Of a stretch of DNA of 64,000 nucleotides, positions 1 to 8,074 are shown piece after piece; within the stretch, counting starts at the first letter, position 1; each line of letters opens with the position of its first letter. Origin of the DNA: HXMU1420-13 sp024742815. GTDB taxonomy: Bacteria > Bacteroidota > Rhodothermia > Balneolales > Balneolaceae. The notes beneath the pieces were generated by a model that had not been told where the DNA came from, ran no database searches, and saw only the letters and a program-made list of their open reading frames with translations. The stretch lies in NCBI GenBank assembly GCA_024742815.1, contig JANSXX010000008.1, positions 62,001 to 126,000 on the forward strand. The letters run 5' to 3'. The translations under genes and the position numbers were made by a program.

Positions 1-164
1 TCTGTAATATGATGATAGACCAGCAGTTTTATATCCTTGCCCGCGCCTTTAAGCTGATCGATGGTTTGGGTTGATACTTCCACTTTATACCCAACTCCGT
101 TTACATCCAAAAAAATGGTGTCTTCGGTACTTTCTTCAATATGTCCTTTTAGAAATGCGATCAT
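1..164 (-). CDS. ruvA: Holliday junction DNA helicase subunit RuvA (partial, N-terminus only)
   Basis: Reading the minus strand from the ATG at 164 gives MIAFLKGHIEESTEDTIFLD followed by VNGVGYKV, the OB-fold start of RuvA, which binds four-way junctions and loads the RuvB branch-migration motor. Only about 54 residues are in the window; the rest lies beyond position 1. It begins 12 bp after the ruvC stop, so the two resolvasome genes are co-transcribed (ruvC then ruvA). The assignment rests on the conserved N-terminal pattern. Confidence 0.9.
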   Translation of the reverse strand, partial: MIAFLKGHIEESTEDTIFLDVNGVGYKVEVSTQTIDQLKGAGKDIKLLVYHHIT

Positions 165-176
165 GCTAAAACGGGA

Positions 177-746
177 TTATTTTCTTACTCGATCAGGATT
201 CTGTTCTACGAAACTAGCCCAGTCACCTTTTTTGTTATTCTGATGGGTTTGCTTTTTTGATGTAGGAATTGCTCTTCCATTCATCATGTGGCACCATGCA
301 ACGGCTAATGCATCGGTTGCATCGTTCGATAATTTCTCATCCGGAAGTCGAACCATCTTTTTCAACATAAAAGCAACTTGATCCTTACTGGCATTACCAT
401 TTCCGGTGATGGATTTCTTTACAACTTTTGGGAAATACTCGAAAGCTTCCAATCCGCATTGCTTTATTGCCAAGATAGCCGCAGCCTGCGCACGGCCTAA
501 CTTTAACATCGCTTGTGGGTCAACTCCATAAATCGGAGTTTCTACCGCGCATTGTGTGGGTTTAATGGATTTGATGATGCCTGAAATCTGCTCAAAAATA
601 TAATTCAGACGGTCTGAATGATTTTCAATCTTTGTCATCCTGATCACATCACAGCGAAGGGCAATTAATTTTCCATGTTCCTCGGTAAGTACCGCATAAC
701 CGGTTACCCGCGAGCCGGGATCGATACCAAGGATGATTTCAGGCAT
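177..746 (-). CDS. ruvC: Crossover junction endodeoxyribonuclease RuvC
   Basis: RuvC resolves Holliday junctions as a dimer together with RuvAB. The 189-residue product has the RNase H-like acidic residues: Asp9 in LGIDPGSRVTGYAV, Glu in CAVETPIYG near residue 75, and the DATDALAVAWCH block near residue 145 with the last two aspartates. An in-frame ATG lies 18 nt upstream at 764, but it sits inside an extragenic inverted repeat (760-830), so the start at 746 (MPEIILGIDPG) is preferred. The C-terminal tail is basic and lysine-rich. ruvA follows after 12 bp. Confidence 0.95.
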   Translation of the reverse strand: MPEIILGIDPGSRVTGYAVLTEEHGKLIALRCDVIRMTKIENHSDRLNYIFEQISGIIKSIKPTQCAVETPIYGVDPQAMLKLGRAQAAAILAIKQCGLEAFEYFPKVVKKSITGNGNASKDQVAFMLKKMVRLPDEKLSNDATDALAVAWCHMMNGRAIPTSKKQTHQNNKKGDWASFVEQNPDRVRK

Positions 747-759
747 TGGTTTTATTTTT

Positions 760-830
760 GTCATTTCTGCGAAGGCAGAAATCTTAAGCTTATAGATAGC
801 ATAAGATTCCGGCTTACGCTGCGGAATGAC
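760..830. repeat. Extragenic inverted repeat (GTCAT...ATGAC type)
   Basis: Outer ends GTCATTTCTGCGAAGGCAG and TTCCGGCTTACGCTGCGGAATGAC pair imperfectly around an AT-rich centre (AAGCTTATAGATAGCATAAG). This matches the common bacterial extragenic pattern GTCATTCCTGCG...GGAATGAC. It lies between fabI and ruvC and touches the upstream alternative ruvC ATG. Confidence 0.6.
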
Positions 831-851
831 TTGTTAAATTAAAAAAAGTAG

Positions 852-1688
852 TTACTCTTCTCCTTCCGCATAAAGCTTAGCAAGGTCGTTCATCATTTCT
901 TCCGAAATTCCGTTAGTCACAAATCCACCATCGTGGAATAAGTTCTGCATGGTAACTTTTCGAGTAAGATCAGAGAATAAAGTCAGGCAGTAATCCGCAC
1001 ATTCATCCGCCGATGGATTCCCTAATGGTGCTAACTTCTCGGCAAAAGTATACATGCCGTCAAAACCTTTGATTCCAGAACCTGCAGAAGTTTTAGTTGG
1101 CGCCTGTGAAACCGTGTTCACTCGAATTCCGCGAGGAGCGAGTCTGCTACCGTAATTTCTCGCGATGCTTTCCAACAATGCTTTAGCATCGTTCATATCC
1201 GAATATTTGCTGAAAATTCGCTGTGCACCAATATAAGATAACGCCACAATAGAACCACCGTCATTCAATAATCCACCTTCGTCGGCATGGTGTAAAATGC
1301 GGTGTAAAGAAATGGCCGAAATATCCAGCGATTGCTGAAACCACTTGTAATTAATATCTGTGTATTCTTTTTTCTTGCGGATATTTGGAGACATTCCGAT
1401 GGCATGAAGGATAAAGTCGACGCCACCCCCAAAGTGCTCCTTAGTTTTGTTCACCAAATCAACGATTTCTTCATCGCTGGTTACATCACATGGAATAATT
1501 GGTGCGCCTGTTTCTTCGCCAAGTGCATCTAGTGCTCCAAGTCGTAGTGCTATGGGTGCGTTTGATAATACAAATTCAGCGCCTTCGCGTTTGCAAGCCA
1601 ATGCAATTCTCCAGGCAATGCTGCGCTCATCCAGTGCGCCAAAAATAATTCCTTTTTTCCCTTTTAGTAATCCGTAACCTTCGCTCAT
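852..1688 (-). CDS. fabI: Enoyl-[acyl-carrier-protein] reductase (NADH) FabI
   Basis: FabI catalyses the last reduction of each fatty-acid elongation cycle. The 278-residue protein has the SDR-like nucleotide loop (GALDERSIAW near residue 17) and the catalytic pattern Tyr152, Tyr162, Lys169 (SYIGAQRIF then YSDMNDAK), equivalent to E. coli Tyr146/Tyr156/Lys163. The start at 1688 (MSEGYGLLKGKKG) fits the family; an ATG at 1736 would add 16 residues with no family counterpart. It stands as a single minus-strand gene between ruvC and a secreted protein. This enzyme is the known triclosan target. Confidence 0.95.
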   Translation of the reverse strand: MSEGYGLLKGKKGIIFGALDERSIAWRIALACKREGAEFVLSNAPIALRLGALDALGEETGAPIIPCDVTSDEEIVDLVNKTKEHFGGGVDFILHAIGMSPNIRKKKEYTDINYKWFQQSLDISAISLHRILHHADEGGLLNDGGSIVALSYIGAQRIFSKYSDMNDAKALLESIARNYGSRLAPRGIRVNTVSQAPTKTSAGSGIKGFDGMYTFAEKLAPLGNPSADECADYCLTLFSDLTRKVTMQNLFHDGGFVTNGISEEMMNDLAKLYAEGEE

Positions 1689-1836
1689 AATGTTGTTTTG
1701 TGTGATGATTTGAACTCGACTTAAAATAGTAAACAATGTCGGTATCCTGCACTAATCAATTTCTGATTCTGATTAATACAATGCAGCCTCAAAAATCACA
1801 CTAAATCTATTAAAATGACAGAAGGTTTATGAGCGC

Positions 1837-2607
1837 TTAGTTTACGGTATCTACATCTACAATTAATCCGTCTTCAATCGAAAACACGAACCATTCGTCC
1901 CCACGTTGGTTAGGTTCGATGCTATATGTTCTTAACAAACGATTATCGCCATACACGCGAACGGTAGCCCGCGATCTATTCGAAAGTTCTGATGATCGGC
2001 GTTTATCCCGATTAGAGTAATCATGTACTTTATAAGTGTAAACAGCGTCAGAATCGATTCTATTTACTGTGATGGTTTCCGGGCCATTTCCGTTTCTATC
2101 ATCTCTATCTAAGCGGGCAACGCCGTCATCGCTGGTTTTTTTGTGGCGATAAGAGATATGATATCCGTCCTCTTTTATAAGGTGTGCATCCAAATCACGG
2201 GGGCGATTCGCCCAATCCAATACAATGCGATATTGTTCCGGCAATAGTTCGGGTGAAACAGAAATTTGATTTTGAAAGATCGACCCGGCCATTATTTCGA
2301 GATTAAAATCTGAGGTGATGAACCCTGATTTTCCGAATCGAACTTGTATCGTACCATTTACGATATCAGTTTTAAACCTAACTTTTCCCTCACCATCCGT
2401 TCGGAAAGATTGCTCCCCGATGCCAATATATGCGTTACTTACGTATTCCCCGGTTAACGCATTAACAAACCGAAGGGTGAGTTCGCCGGTGTTTAATTCA
2501 TTAAAAGCATCATCCGCCCGATCCTGCACACCTGATGAGCCAGTTTGGGCAAATGCAAAAGCGCAATTCAAAAGAATGAGTAAAGTAAATACACTAAGTT
2601 TTTTCAT
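1837..2607 (-). CDS. Secreted YfaP-like (DUF2135-type) protein
   Basis: A 256-residue exported protein with a clear signal peptide (MKKLSVFTLLILLNCAFAFA, cleavage before QTG). Residues about 35-115 form a carboxypeptidase-regulatory-like beta domain (TGEYVSNAYIGIGEQ... GEGKVRF). The second half has the YfaP/DUF2135 pattern: LDWANRPRDLDAHL, HISYRHK, LDRDDRNGNGPETITV and YTYKVHDYSNRD. Members are periplasmic or surface beta-sandwich proteins without known enzymatic activity. The ATG at 2607 is preferred over one 12 nt upstream because it begins the signal peptide. Probably monocistronic. Confidence 0.7.
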   Translation of the reverse strand: MKKLSVFTLLILLNCAFAFAQTGSSGVQDRADDAFNELNTGELTLRFVNALTGEYVSNAYIGIGEQSFRTDGEGKVRFKTDIVNGTIQVRFGKSGFITSDFNLEIMAGSIFQNQISVSPELLPEQYRIVLDWANRPRDLDAHLIKEDGYHISYRHKKTSDDGVARLDRDDRNGNGPETITVNRIDSDAVYTYKVHDYSNRDKRRSSELSNRSRATVRVYGDNRLLRTYSIEPNQRGDEWFVFSIEDGLIVDVDTVN

Positions 2608-2691
2608 GATTGCGTGCATACTATGTTAGATGATTATTGTTCCCTACCATGCTTAAAATGAGTTACTTTTAATTCTGAATATTAAATAAAA

Positions 2692-3099
2692 TTACAGCAC
2701 TGCAAGAAGTTCTTCGGGAGTAAATATTGCTAATGATGCTTTAGAGAAGTCCTTCTTATTTCGAGTCAAAATACCATCAAGATTATTGAAAATTGCAGAT
2801 TGATGAAGCACCGCATCTTCATAATCAGAAAAGCCAAGTGTTAAAGCGCCCTCAAGAACGGCTCGATTAACAGTTGAAACATTGAAGATCTTAAGTGTCG
2901 ATTCAATGATTTTATTTGCTGTATTTTTGTCCCGCCACTTGCCAACTAAATAGTGTATAGTTGTAATACTTGTTGAGCTTACCCAGCCTGTAATAATTCC
3001 TTGTTCTGCGTTTGCCATTAACAGAGATGAATGTTCAAAAAAGGGCTCTCTGCGAATGTAAACATCCAGTAGAATATTAGTATCAAACAGGATATTCAT
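2692..3099 (-). CDS. PIN-domain ribonuclease toxin (VapC-like)
   Basis: A 135-residue PIN domain. The conserved acidic residues are visible: Asp6 in LFDTNILLDV, the central YEDAVLHQSA block (Glu/Asp), and a C-terminal TRNKKDF aspartate. VapC toxins cleave RNA, often initiator tRNA or rRNA, when the antitoxin is lost. Its ATG overlaps the antitoxin stop by one base (TAATG at 3097-3101), so the pair is translationally coupled with the antitoxin first, the usual TA order. The subfamily resembles the PIN_3-type toxins that pair with DUF6364-like antitoxins. Confidence 0.85.
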   Translation of the reverse strand: MNILFDTNILLDVYIRREPFFEHSSLLMANAEQGIITGWVSSTSITTIHYLVGKWRDKNTANKIIESTLKIFNVSTVNRAVLEGALTLGFSDYEDAVLHQSAIFNNLDGILTRNKKDFSKASLAIFTPEELLAVL

Positions 3100-3344
3100 T
3101 ACTGATGCTTCTTTTCTAAATACTCTTGATAGTCTTCTTTTGTGATATCAGTACCCTCAAGAACTCCTGCTAAAGATTGGGTTATTGGTGGTAGTTTTTT
3201 ATTGGAACCATCTCTCGGTGTGCTATCAATGGCTTCAAAATAATTAGCCACTAATTTCGAAACGGAAGTACCTTGTTGTTTTGCGTGCTTTTTTGCCCGA
3301 TCTATCAATTCCTTATCGAGCCTTAGTGTTAATTTATTACTCAT
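3099..3344 (-). CDS. Antitoxin of VapC-type pair (DUF6364-like, ribbon-helix-helix)
   Basis: An 81-residue protein beginning MSNKLTLRLDKELIDRAKKH, a ribbon-helix-helix DNA-binding start typical of the DUF6364 antitoxin family. The C-terminal part (TDITKEDYQEYLEKKHQ) is the presumed toxin-wrapping tail. It sits directly upstream of the PIN toxin with a TAATG overlap. Such antitoxins usually autorepress the operon; the AT-rich 70-bp stretch upstream (3345-3414) would hold the promoter and operator, but no clear palindrome was picked out by eye. Confidence 0.8.
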   Translation of the reverse strand: MSNKLTLRLDKELIDRAKKHAKQQGTSVSKLVANYFEAIDSTPRDGSNKKLPPITQSLAGVLEGTDITKEDYQEYLEKKHQ

Positions 3345-3414
3345 GACGTGCTTTTTTAATTTTAATGTACGTCAAAAGTGCTAAAAGATAAAGTTCATGT
3401 AGTTTTTACTCGAA

Positions 3415-3969
3415 TCAACTCTCGTAAGGATTCGAATCTAGTAAGTAAGCGACTAATTGATCTTTATTGGAATTAGCATAAATCCATTTTCTGATGTCTT
3501 GAATTTTATTGTAGTCATCTTCGCCAAATCTCTCCAAATACATGGCACTAAATCGTGATGCCATCTCTTCTTTTTTTAGCTTTTGTTGCCACTCGTCTGT
3601 AAAAAAAATATTCAGGTTTTTTACCGACCAATGTTCTGAAAACACTTCCCATTCATGTTGATCAAACCAAATACCATTACAACCACCGCATCGGTCTAAA
3701 TAAAACTCTAAGTTAGGCCAAATTTTAAAGCGACGTACAATTCTTCCACAATCAGGACATAACAGCGGTTTTCTTGCTCCAAGAACCGGAATATTTACAG
3801 ATTCTTTTGAAATCTCTTCCTTAACCGGAACCGATGCCTGTCCTTCAATCCAATTCGCAAATTCGCTTGATGAAACCCAGGTTCCCGCACATGAAACGCA
3901 TCGATAAACCGGCACACGGTCTTCCATAAGTTCTCGTTTCATTTTTGATTGGCAATTGGGGCATTTCAT
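3415..3969 (-). CDS. Double TFIIB-type zinc-ribbon protein
   Basis: A 184-residue cytosolic protein with two zinc ribbons of the zf-TFIIB type: CPNCQSKM...CVSCAGTW at residues 3-31 and CPDCGRIV...CGGCNGIW at about 70-102. Each pair of CxxC motifs would bind one zinc ion. The remainder is helical and rich in charged and aromatic residues. Members are often annotated only as zinc-ribbon proteins, and no enzymatic function is known. No partner gene is adjacent; the divergent 398-bp spacer to ffh lies upstream. Confidence 0.7.
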   Translation of the reverse strand: MKCPNCQSKMKRELMEDRVPVYRCVSCAGTWVSSSEFANWIEGQASVPVKEEISKESVNIPVLGARKPLLCPDCGRIVRRFKIWPNLEFYLDRCGGCNGIWFDQHEWEVFSEHWSVKNLNIFFTDEWQQKLKKEEMASRFSAMYLERFGEDDYNKIQDIRKWIYANSNKDQLVAYLLDSNPYES

Positions 3970-4367
3970 AGAATCATTGTTTAATTAATAAAGCAATGAT
4001 AGTAATTACTTTATCTCTGAAAATACAATTGAATTAAAGACGAATTATTAAATGCAGTAGCCAAATATTGTTACGTGGAACCAGCAATCATTTACATCAG
4101 TTTTTGCTCATAAATAAATGTCGAGCGGACACTCGAACTAGTTTTCATAATATCTGTCAGGCAGAATATGAAAAAAGGGGTACCAATTTATATCACCCCT
4201 CTCACTTTTTCACCTAATCACTTTATCACATCCAATTCTTAATTCCCGCAGCAAAGCAAGGGCTTAAAATAATTATCCACATTGCTGTTGATAAGCCCGC
4301 TTTTTAACCTTATTTTTGTAGGCTCTGAAACTGACGATAAATCCTGTTTAGAAAGAATTAAAGATTC
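3970..4367. other. 398-bp spacer upstream of ffh: hairpins, one DnaA box, promoter
   Basis: No ORF was found here. On the minus strand, 4176-4199 can fold as AGGGGTG...ACCCCT followed by TTTTTTC (4170-4176), which looks like an intrinsic terminator for some minus-strand transcript. On the plus strand, GGGCTT (4260-4265) and AAGCCC (4292-4297) frame a long loop and are followed by CTTTTT. A perfect DnaA box TTATCCACA lies at 4273-4281. 4.5S SRP RNA was specifically looked for because ffh follows, but its conserved GGAAGCAGCC-type motif is absent. Confidence 0.45.
4288..4318 (+). promoter_or_regulatory. Bacteroidetes-type promoter for ffh
   Basis: TTG at 4288-4290, a 20-bp spacer, then TATTTTTG at 4311-4318 match the -33/-7 pattern (TTTG, 19-21 bp, TAnnTTTG) of the Bacteroidetes primary sigma factor. 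The -7 element ends 49 bp before the ffh ATG. Based on consensus matching only. Confidence 0.5.
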
Positions 4368-5708
4368 ATGTTTGAGAATCTATCCTCCAATTTAGATAAA
4401 GCATTCCAAAGCCTGAAAGGCGAATCGCGTATTACCGAGGTAAACATTGCCGAGACGATACGAGAAATTCGCCGTGCGTTGTTGGATGCCGATGTGAACC
4501 TGGAGGTTGCTCGTCAGTTTACCGCGGACGTTAAAGACAAAGTGCTTGGCTCCGATGTTCTCACCTCAGTAAATCCCGGTCAGCAGTTCACAAAAATTGT
4601 GTACGATGAACTGGTTGCTACTTTTGGTGGAGAAAAATCGGACATCGCCACTGCACACGTTCCGCCAACCGTAATTTTAATCGCAGGTTTACAAGGTTCG
4701 GGTAAAACCACTTTCTCCGGAAAGCTTGCCCGATATCTCAAGCAGGAGCATAAAAGGAATCCTCTTCTTGCTGCCGCCGATGTTTATCGCCCTGCTGCCA
4801 TAAACCAGTTAAAAACGCTCGCTACGTCTGTTGATGTGCCGGTGTATTCGATTGAACAAAAAGATCCTATCCGTGTAGCTAAAGAAGCCGTTTCGATGGC
4901 AAAGAGTTTAGCAATGGATACGGTGATCATCGATACCGCCGGTCGTTTATCTGTAGATGAGCAAATGATGGACGAGATTGCGAACATCAAAGACGCAATC
5001 AAGCCCGATGAAATCCTGTTTGTTGTAGATTCTATGACCGGACAGGATGCTGTTAACACAGCAAAAGCATTCAACGATCGTATCGATTTTGACGGCGTGG
5101 TTCTTACCAAGCTGGATGGTGACACCCGAGGTGGTGCTGCCCTTTCAATCAAATCGGTAGTTGATAAACCCATCAAATTTGTAAGCACCGGCGAAAAGCT
5201 GGATGCACTATCGCCGTTCTACCCTGACCGTATGGCTCAGCGTATTTTGGGGATGGGTGATGTGGTTTCACTCGTTGAAAAAGCTCAAAAAGAATTTGAT
5301 GCCAAAGAAGCTGACAGGCTTCAAAAACGCATCAGCTCTGAAAAATTCGATCTGGAAGATTTTCTGGATCAAATTCAAAAGATCAAAAAGATGGGGAACT
5401 TTACCGACCTCGTCTCGATGATCCCCGGCGCCAGCAAAGCAATAGAAAATGCAGATCTCAGTGATGACGCTTTTAAGCCCATCGAAGCCATAATCTATTC
5501 TATGACGCCGGAAGAGCGTCAGAACCCAAGCATCCTCAACGGAAGCAGACGCCGACGAATAGCCCAAGGTTCTGGCACCACTGTTCGTGAGATTAACGAT
5601 CTCATCAAACAGTTTGAACAAATGAAAAAGATGATGAAGACCATGTCCAAAATGGGCAAAATGGGTAGAGCCATGCAAGGTCTTAAGAATCTGCCATTTG
5701 GCAAGTAG
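4368..5708 (+). CDS. ffh: Signal recognition particle GTPase Ffh (SRP54)
   Basis: Ffh binds signal sequences of nascent membrane proteins and delivers ribosomes to FtsY. The 446 residues show the N domain (1-95), the G domain with P-loop GLQGSGKTT (107-115), DTAGR (189-193) and TKLDGDTRGG (247-256), and the methionine-rich M domain (about 325-446; IPGASK, SRRRRIAQGSG, FEQMKKMMKTM). Its length is normal. It opens the plus-strand run that continues with rpsP, but a 219-bp spacer with a strong hairpin separates it from rpsP. Confidence 0.97.
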   Translation: MFENLSSNLDKAFQSLKGESRITEVNIAETIREIRRALLDADVNLEVARQFTADVKDKVLGSDVLTSVNPGQQFTKIVYDELVATFGGEKSDIATAHVPPTVILIAGLQGSGKTTFSGKLARYLKQEHKRNPLLAAADVYRPAAINQLKTLATSVDVPVYSIEQKDPIRVAKEAVSMAKSLAMDTVIIDTAGRLSVDEQMMDEIANIKDAIKPDEILFVVDSMTGQDAVNTAKAFNDRIDFDGVVLTKLDGDTRGGAALSIKSVVDKPIKFVSTGEKLDALSPFYPDRMAQRILGMGDVVSLVEKAQKEFDAKEADRLQKRISSEKFDLEDFLDQIQKIKKMGNFTDLVSMIPGASKAIENADLSDDAFKPIEAIIYSMTPEERQNPSILNGSRRRRIAQGSGTTVREINDLIKQFEQMKKMMKTMSKMGKMGRAMQGLKNLPFGK

Positions 5709-5814
5709 AAATTGACATACTGAGAGCGTGGTTTTGTAAAAGTCACTCAGAGCTTAGCGATGAGTCTTCACAACCAAAATCCAAGCTGATTTAAGTTCGT
5801 GCAGATCCTTCTGC

Positions 5815-5846
5815 CTTGTTTGTCCGGTAAACCGGACGCAAACAAG
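5815..5846. repeat. Strong hairpin between ffh and rpsP (extragenic repeat)
   Basis: CTTGTTTG-TCCGGT (5815-5828) pairs with ACCGGA-CG-CAAACAAG (5831-5846): 14 base pairs, one CG bulge and an AA loop. Flanks CAGATCCTTCTGCC and CTCAGGATGACATGAC resemble the ends of common extragenic repeats. No T-run follows, so it is a poor terminator; it may insulate or process the ffh-rpsP transcript. Confidence 0.6.
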
Positions 5847-5927
5847 ACTCAGGATGACATGACTATGAATTACCGAGCTCACAAAGAAATAGATATAGAC
5901 AACAACATAACTCACTGGAGATAACCA

Positions 5928-6782
5928 TTGATTAAAATCAGACTTCAACGTAAAGGGCGTATTCGTCGTCCTATTTATCATATCGTAGTTGCAGATAGCC
6001 GTTCACCACGTGATGGACGTATTATTGAGCAAGTTGGACGATTTGATGGCGTTACCGAAAAGAAAGAGACCATACTGAACGAAGATCGTATCATGTATTG
6101 GTTAGATACCGGCGCTCAGCCAACCGACTCTGTTCGTAAAATTCTACGTACAGAGGGAATCTTATACAAGCGTCACCTTAAAATGTGGGGCAAAAGCGAC
6201 GAAGAAATCGAAGCTGCAATGGAAGAGTGGAAAGCATACCGCGATTCTAAAAAAGGTGACGAAGTAACTCGCCGCGATCAGGTAAAAGCTGCTCTTGCTG
6301 CCGAAGAAAAAGAATACAAAAAGCAGGTTGAGAAAAAAGCTGCTACTGCCGCTGCCGAAGTTGCATCAGAACAAGAAGATGTTGCCGAAGCGGAAGAAGT
6401 AGAAGCAGAAGTTGCTGAAGAAGTAACCGAAGAAGCGCCTGCAGCCGAAGAAGTAGTAGAAGAAACTACCGAAGAGGCTGCCGCGGAAGAGGAAACTACT
6501 GAAGATGAGGCGCCTGCTGAAGAAGAAGCTAAGGAAGAGCCAAAAGAAGAAGCACCAGTAGAAGAAGCTCCTGCAGAAGAAACGAAAGAAGAAGAAGTTG
6601 CAGAAGAGCCGGCTGAGGAAGCTAAAGAAGAAGAAGCGGCAAAAACTTCTGTAGACATGACTGCAAAAGAAGCAGCTGATCACATTTCCAACACCGATCT
6701 TGCCGATCTTGATGGATTTGTAACCGAAGCTGAGGAGCGCAAAACTGTGCTTGCAGCCTGGGAAGCCAAAAAAGCAGACTAA
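5928..6782 (+). CDS. rpsP: 30S ribosomal protein bS16 with long acidic C-terminal extension
   Basis: Residues 1-85 are canonical bS16 (MIKIRLQRKGRIRRPIYHIV start, DSRSPRDGR, ILRTEGILYKR), a 30S assembly protein. The start is TTG at 5928 with GGAG seven bases upstream (5917-5920); no ATG is nearby. The protein is 284 residues against 80-90 in most bacteria. A helical basic linker (86-145) leads into a Glu/Ala/Pro-rich low-complexity tail (about 146-238) and a compact non-repetitive end module (241-284: SVDMTAKEAADHI, DLADLDGFVTEAEERKTVL). Bacteroidota bS16 proteins are often extended, but this tail is unusually long. rimM starts 15 bp later. Confidence 0.95.
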   Translation: MIKIRLQRKGRIRRPIYHIVVADSRSPRDGRIIEQVGRFDGVTEKKETILNEDRIMYWLDTGAQPTDSVRKILRTEGILYKRHLKMWGKSDEEIEAAMEEWKAYRDSKKGDEVTRRDQVKAALAAEEKEYKKQVEKKAATAAAEVASEQEDVAEAEEVEAEVAEEVTEEAPAAEEVVEETTEEAAAEEETTEDEAPAEEEAKEEPKEEAPVEEAPAEETKEEEVAEEPAEEAKEEEAAKTSVDMTAKEAADHISNTDLADLDGFVTEAEERKTVLAAWEAKKAD

Positions 6783-6797
6783 AAAATTAAGGCTCCT

Positions 6798-7337
6798 ATG
6801 GTTGCAGGTGCCGGTACATCACCTTTTACATCGATTGGCTTTGTAGCTAAATCGCACGGACTTAAAGGCGAGCTGAAGATTCAGACTGAAGCGATAGCTC
6901 CCGAAGAGTTCACGAAACTTGATTTGGTGTATTTGCAAAACAACCGTGGAGATTACTATCCGTGTCGTATTTCTCATGTGAGAAGCGAAGGTGCGGATGG
7001 CCGTTTTTCGTTCTTTGTACATTTTGACCATATCGCTGATCGTAGTACTGCCGAAGCCCTTCGAGGTAAGTCGATTTATGTAGAGCATAATATCGCTGAG
7101 CAATTACAGCTCATCCTCGAAGCAGAAGCAAGCTACATTGATTTCGAAGTCATAGACTCAAATAATCAATCTAAAGGGTTAGTAATAGATGAACTGGATA
7201 ATGGAGCACAAATAGTTATTGTTGTGGCTACTACTTCAGGCTCGTTAATGATTCCTGTGGTTGATCAATTTGTGGAATCGATCGATGAAGCATCAACTAC
7301 GATACGGTGTAGAAACTTAGACCTGCTGGAGGATTAA
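6798..7337 (+). CDS. rimM: Ribosome maturation factor RimM
   Basis: RimM helps assemble the 30S head around uS19. The 179-residue product has the N-terminal beta-barrel signature (IGFVAKSHGLKGELKI near residues 12-28) and a C-terminal PRC-barrel-like domain (about 105-175; DFEVID...KGLVIDELDNGAQ, MIPVVDQFVESID). Position between rpsP (15-bp gap) and trmD (4-bp gap) is the classic rpsP-rimM-trmD-rplS order, which confirms the call. Confidence 0.95.
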   Translation: MVAGAGTSPFTSIGFVAKSHGLKGELKIQTEAIAPEEFTKLDLVYLQNNRGDYYPCRISHVRSEGADGRFSFFVHFDHIADRSTAEALRGKSIYVEHNIAEQLQLILEAEASYIDFEVIDSNNQSKGLVIDELDNGAQIVIVVATTSGSLMIPVVDQFVESIDEASTTIRCRNLDLLED

Positions 7338-7341
7338 CATC

Positions 7342-8034
7342 ATGCGAATTGACATTATTTCCTCAGTTCCGGCATTGCTTGAAGGTCCACTCAACCACAG
7401 CATTGTACAACGTGCACGTGATAATAACTTAGTGGAAATTCATATTCACGATTTAAGAGACTACACCGAAAACAAGCACAAAAAAGTGGATGATTACCCC
7501 TACGGCGGAGATGCCGGTATGGTGTTAACTCCACAACCCATTTTTAGTTGTATCGAGCATCTAACTTCTCAAAGAAAGTATGATGAACTCATTTTTACAG
7601 CTGCTGATGGCAAAGTGTTTGATCAGGGTGATGCCAATGAGCTTTCGTTAAAAACTAATCTCATAATCCTTTGTGGACATTATAAAGGAGTGGATCAGCG
7701 AGTAAGAGATGCCTTAATCACTAAAGAATATTCAATTGGTGATGTGGTGCTTTCAGGTGGCGAGTTACCCGCAATGGTTATTACTGATGCCATTGTACGA
7801 TTACTACCCGGAGCTATTGGCGATGCAGAAAGTGCACTCAAAGATTCCTTTCAAGATGGAATGTTGGAAGCACCTGTGTATACACGGCCAGCCAGTTTTA
7901 AAGGAATGGATGTACCGGAGGTATTACGCTCGGGTAATTTCAAGAAAATTGAAGCCTGGCAACAAGAGCAATCTCTTAAGAAAACAAAAGAACGACGACC
8001 GGATTTATTTAATCAGATTAAGAAAGAATATTAA
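7342..8034 (+). CDS. trmD: tRNA (guanine-N1-)-methyltransferase TrmD
   Basis: TrmD methylates G37 of tRNAs next to the anticodon and prevents frameshifting. The 230-residue protein shows the SPOUT trefoil-knot motifs: YGGDAGMVL near residue 54, LCGHYKGVDQRVRD near 112, and SIGDVVLSGGELPAMV near 131, which binds S-adenosylmethionine. The C-terminal helical domain ends in ERRPDLFNQIKKEY, typical of the family. It follows rimM by 4 bp. Confidence 0.96.
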   Translation: MRIDIISSVPALLEGPLNHSIVQRARDNNLVEIHIHDLRDYTENKHKKVDDYPYGGDAGMVLTPQPIFSCIEHLTSQRKYDELIFTAADGKVFDQGDANELSLKTNLIILCGHYKGVDQRVRDALITKEYSIGDVVLSGGELPAMVITDAIVRLLPGAIGDAESALKDSFQDGMLEAPVYTRPASFKGMDVPEVLRSGNFKKIEAWQQEQSLKKTKERRPDLFNQIKKEY

Positions 8035-8040
8035 CACATC

Positions 8041-8060
8041 AATCCTGCATGGGCAGGATT
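8041..8060 (+). promoter_or_regulatory. Hairpin in trmD-rplS gap
   Basis: AATCCTGC (8041-8048), loop ATGG, GCAGGATT (8053-8060): a perfect 8-bp stem immediately downstream of trmD and 15 bp before rplS. No T-run follows. It could act as an attenuator, a processing site, or an L19 leader element uncoupling rplS from trmD translation; this role is inferred. Confidence 0.5.
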
Positions 8061-8074
8061 AAACAATAAGAACC

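Noticed and set aside
3970..4367. 4.5S SRP RNA next to ffh.
   Set aside because: The conserved GGAAGCAGCC-type loop motif is absent on both strands.
6278..6683. Two antisense frames inside rpsP rich in Ser/Ala or Phe/Arg.
   Set aside because: They are shadows of the GAA/GAG-rich acidic tail; composition is low-complexity and rpsP is certain on the other strand.
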